A program made the translations under genes and the position numbers. This document shows, one piece after another, positions 6,017 to 7,676 of a stretch of DNA of 7,676 nt; within the stretch, counting starts at the first letter, position 1; every line of letters starts with the position of its first letter. The stretch lies in NCBI GenBank assembly GCA_027070385.1, contig JALXDW010000032.1, positions 1,385 through 9,060 of the forward strand, read 5' to 3'. This stretch comes from Chromatiales bacterium (GTDB lineage Bacteria; Pseudomonadota; Gammaproteobacteria; UBA6429; Thiohalophilaceae). A model generated the notes under the pieces. The model did not search any database. It was not told the origin of the DNA and saw nothing but the letters and a program-made list of their open reading frames with translations.

Positions 6017-6406
6017 TTAGGGCAGTTGTACGGGTGCTGCGCTTTCCCATCCGGGCTGTTTGTGCTCAACCACTACACTGGTGTAGATCCCACCGCGTAC
6101 ATTGAATTTGGCGGTTAAGCGCATAAAGCGAGGCCCGCAGGCACGCACCAGATCATCCAGAATTTGATTGCTGACAGCCTCATGAAAAGCCCCTTCTTCA
6201 CGAAAAGCCCAGACATAAAGTTTTAACGATTTTAATTCGATGCAATAGCGGTCGGGGACATATTCAATGTGTAATGTTGCAAAATCAGGCTGGCCGGTTT
6301 TAGGACATAGGCAGGTAAACTCGGGCACATCAATGCGAATCGTGTAATCACGTTCGTGCATGGGGTTTTCAAAGGTTTCGAGGCTTTTTGTCGGCTGTGT
6401 TGTCAT
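6017..6406 (-). CDS. queF: NADPH-dependent preQ0 reductase (unimodular QueF)
   Basis: Reduces the nitrile of 7-cyano-7-deazaguanine (preQ0) to preQ1, the base later inserted into tRNA for queuosine. This is the short B. subtilis-type form (129 residues), not the two-domain E. coli type. Visible residues: [14 protein letters not shown] (30-43) with catalytic C34, which forms the thioimide, and proton donor D41; the QueF signature ELKSLKLY (57-64); and H75/E76 in GAFHEA for substrate binding, at the same spacing from the cysteine as in the B. subtilis enzyme. [12 protein letters not shown] (104-115) closes the fold. Its N-terminus [12 protein letters not shown] fits homologues as I recall them, supporting the ATG at 6406, although the ribosome binding site is weak. 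It leads a minus-strand unit with the ribulokinase and cysZ. No preQ1 riboswitch was recognised upstream. Confidence 0.95.
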   Translation of the reverse strand: MTTQPTKSLETFENPMHERDYTIRIDVPEFTCLCPKTGQPDFATLHIEYVPDRYCIELKSLKLYVWAFREEGAFHEAVSNQILDDLVRACGPRFMRLTAKFNVRGGIYTSVVVEHKQPGWESAAPVQLP

Positions 6407-6427
6407 GGTGTTCGCTTTTTATGTTTG

Positions 6428-6439
6428 GCTGATATCAGC
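6428..6439. promoter_or_regulatory. 12-bp palindrome upstream of queF
   Basis: GCTGATATCAGC is perfectly palindromic and lies 22 bp upstream of the queF ATG. That position would suit an operator, or a short hairpin in the queF leader. No known regulator consensus is matched. Confidence 0.3.
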
Positions 6440-6557
6440 GCGAAGTGTACGGTGGCTGGCAATGAACATCAAGCCAGATCAAAGTATCTTTATGAGATAT
6501 GTTTAAACTTCAATAACCGGCATACCCGGCAAATAATCAAGGACTTATAAGCTGTTT

Positions 6558-6573
6558 TTAGAGTCAACTCTAA
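6558..6573. promoter_or_regulatory. Operator-like palindrome in the queF/smc gap
   Basis: TTAGAGT-CA-ACTCTAA has 7-bp perfect arms around a 2-bp centre. It lies about 107 bp upstream of the smc ATG. The GAGT/ACTC arms recall operators of MerR-family regulators, but no -35/-10 pair with the 19-20 bp spacer typical of that family frames it, so the class of regulator is open. Confidence 0.3.
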
Positions 6574-6679
6574 TAGTAGGTTGTATGCTTGTTACCAAGT
6601 TGAAATATTTTTGTGATTTAGGCAAAAAAACTGCTCTGTCAATCTTGTGTCTTTGGCTTGTGATCGGTATCGTCTGCGC

Positions 6680-7676
6680 ATGCATTTATCAAAACTAAAA
6701 TTATCCGGATTTAAATCCTTTGTAGATCCCACAACCGTACCTTTTCCCAGTAAATTAATTGGGGTGGTCGGGCCAAATGGCTGTGGAAAATCGAATATTA
6801 TAGACGCAGTACGTTGGGTGATGGGAGAATCATCTGCAAAACACCTGCGTGGTGACTCGATGGCTGATGTTATTTTCAGTGGTTCCACTTCGCGCAAGCC
6901 GGTTGGTCAGGCATCCGTTGAGCTGGTATTCGATAACTCGGACGGTTCACTGGGTGGTGAATACGCTAATTATAATGAAATATCGATCAAACGCACGGTC
7001 TCGCGGGATGGTCAGTCGGTTTACTATTTGAATGGCAGCAAATGCCGTCGTCGTGATATTACCGATATTTTCCTTGGTACAGGTTTAGGCCCACGCAGTT
7101 ACGCCATTATTGAACAAGGCACAATTTCACGACTTATTGAAGCTAAGCCCGAAGAACTGCGCGTTTACTTAGAAGAAGCTGCAGGCATTTCAAAATATAA
7201 AGAACGCCGCCGTGAAACAGAAAACCGCATTAAACACACGCGTGAAAATCTGGATCGCTTAAGTGATTTGCGTGATGAGCTTGAAAAACAACTCGCACGT
7301 TTAAAGCGTCAGGCAAACACAGCAGAAAAATATAAAGTCTTACGCGAAGAAGAGCGTTTGCTTAAAGCACAGTTAACCGCATTACGTTGGATGCTTAAAC
7401 AAGATGAAGCCGAAAAAACCGAAGCACAAATTCGTGAACAGGAAACGGCACTTGAATCTGCAATAGCACAACAACGAAGTATTGAATCAGAAATAGAATC
7501 ACAACGTGAATCGCATACGGAAGCGTCAGACAAGTTTAATGAAGTTCAAAGTCGTTTCTATAGTGTTGGCACTGATATAGCGAAGATTGAACAGTCTATT
7601 CAACATGCTAAAGAACGTCGCCAGAAACAACAGCAAGATTTAGCGCAGCTTGAACAAGACTGGCAAGAAGCGCATG
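6680..7676 (+). CDS. smc: Chromosome partition protein SMC, N-terminal part
   Basis: The first 332 residues of a protein expected to be about 1,150-1,200 long; it runs off the right edge. SMC forms a dimeric ATPase ring, usually with ScpA and ScpB, that organises and segregates the chromosome. The N-terminal head is intact: [16 protein letters not shown] (8-23), Walker [10 protein letters not shown] (31-39), [19 protein letters not shown], and the [16 protein letters not shown] and [24 protein letters not shown] blocks. From about residue 165 the sequence becomes a long Glu/Lys/Gln/Arg-rich coiled coil. ATG 6680 gives the standard N-terminus. The preceding codons are open but contain no ATG/GTG/TTG start close by in frame, and no obvious ribosome binding site is seen. 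Hinge, second coiled coil and C-terminal signature/Walker B lie outside the window. MukB, which replaces SMC in enterics, looks quite different. Confidence 0.95.
   Translation, partial: MHLSKLKLSGFKSFVDPTTVPFPSKLIGVVGPNGCGKSNIIDAVRWVMGESSAKHLRGDSMADVIFSGSTSRKPVGQASVELVFDNSDGSLGGEYANYNEISIKRTVSRDGQSVYYLNGSKCRRRDITDIFLGTGLGPRSYAIIEQGTISRLIEAKPEELRVYLEEAAGISKYKERRRETENRIKHTRENLDRLSDLRDELEKQLARLKRQANTAEKYKVLREEERLLKAQLTALRWMLKQDEAEKTEAQIREQETALESAIAQQRSIESEIESQRESHTEASDKFNEVQSRFYSVGTDIAKIEQSIQHAKERRQKQQQDLAQLEQDWQEAH

Larger units (their letters stand above)
6407..6679. other. Divergent queF / smc intergenic region
   Basis: A 273-bp AT-rich region without a supported gene. It should contain promoters for queF (minus) and smc (plus), but no pair of boxes is good enough to call. 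It contains two palindromes (6428-6439 and 6558-6573), a short CTTATAAG palindrome (6544-6551) and a direct repeat of CCGGCA near 6518-6533. No tRNA cloverleaf or known riboswitch is visible. Confidence 0.45.

Noticed and set aside
6407..6480. preQ1 riboswitch upstream of queF
   Set aside because: A preQ1 switch would be expected to control such a gene, but the leader lacks the C-rich loop and A-rich 3' tail of the preQ1-I class; only a simple palindrome is present.
1..7676. CRISPR array, insertion sequence, prophage, toxin-antitoxin or defence system
   Set aside because: No spaced direct-repeat array, transposase, integrase, terminal repeats or defence-family proteins are visible; all well-supported genes are chromosomal housekeeping types apart from the DUF3579 gene of unknown role.

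Overview
The window looks like chromosome from a gammaproteobacterium of moderate to low GC. It has a near-canonical DksA, a GluQRS, a CysZ and a DUF3579 protein. It also has a true SMC protein, so the lineage probably uses SMC rather than MukB for chromosome condensation. A CbbY-type phosphatase and a D-ribulokinase hint at a lineage with ribulose-phosphate metabolism (Calvin cycle or ribulose monophosphate pathway), such as sulfur oxidisers or methylotrophs. That last point is inference, and I cannot name the genus. No mobile element, CRISPR array, rRNA or tRNA gene was seen.

Layout, left to right. Positions 1-456 (-) hold the first half of gluQRS, cut by the window edge. Positions 550-879 (+) hold a DUF3579 gene, divergent from gluQRS. 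Positions 884-1573 (-) hold dksA, convergent with the DUF3579 gene at a 4-bp gap. This DksA carries a lysine-rich, histone H1/AlgP-like tail of about 90 residues at its N-terminus. Positions 1574-1803 are a divergent regulatory region. Positions 1804-3756 (+) are a two-gene unit of a CbbY-like phosphatase and a class I/II aminotransferase. It converges on a minus-strand unit read queF (6406-6017), D-ribulokinase (5970-4651), cysZ (4647-3820), which ends in a hairpin with a T-tract at 3814-3755. Positions 6407-6679 are a divergent intergenic region with two palindromes. From 6680 (+) smc runs off the right edge.

How the genes may work together. DksA (stringent-response control of RNA polymerase) and GluQRS (glutamylation of queuosine on tRNA-Asp) are classic neighbours in gammaproteobacteria. 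QueF, further right, makes preQ1, the precursor of that same queuosine, so both ends of the queuosine route lie in this 7.7 kb. CbbY (removal of the inhibitor xylulose-1,5-bisphosphate) and D-ribulokinase (rescue of free ribulose) may both be pentose-phosphate housekeeping enzymes, although they sit on opposite strands. Most of the window is ordinary housekeeping DNA. The feature that stands out is the basic tail fused to DksA, with internal repeats that look recently duplicated.
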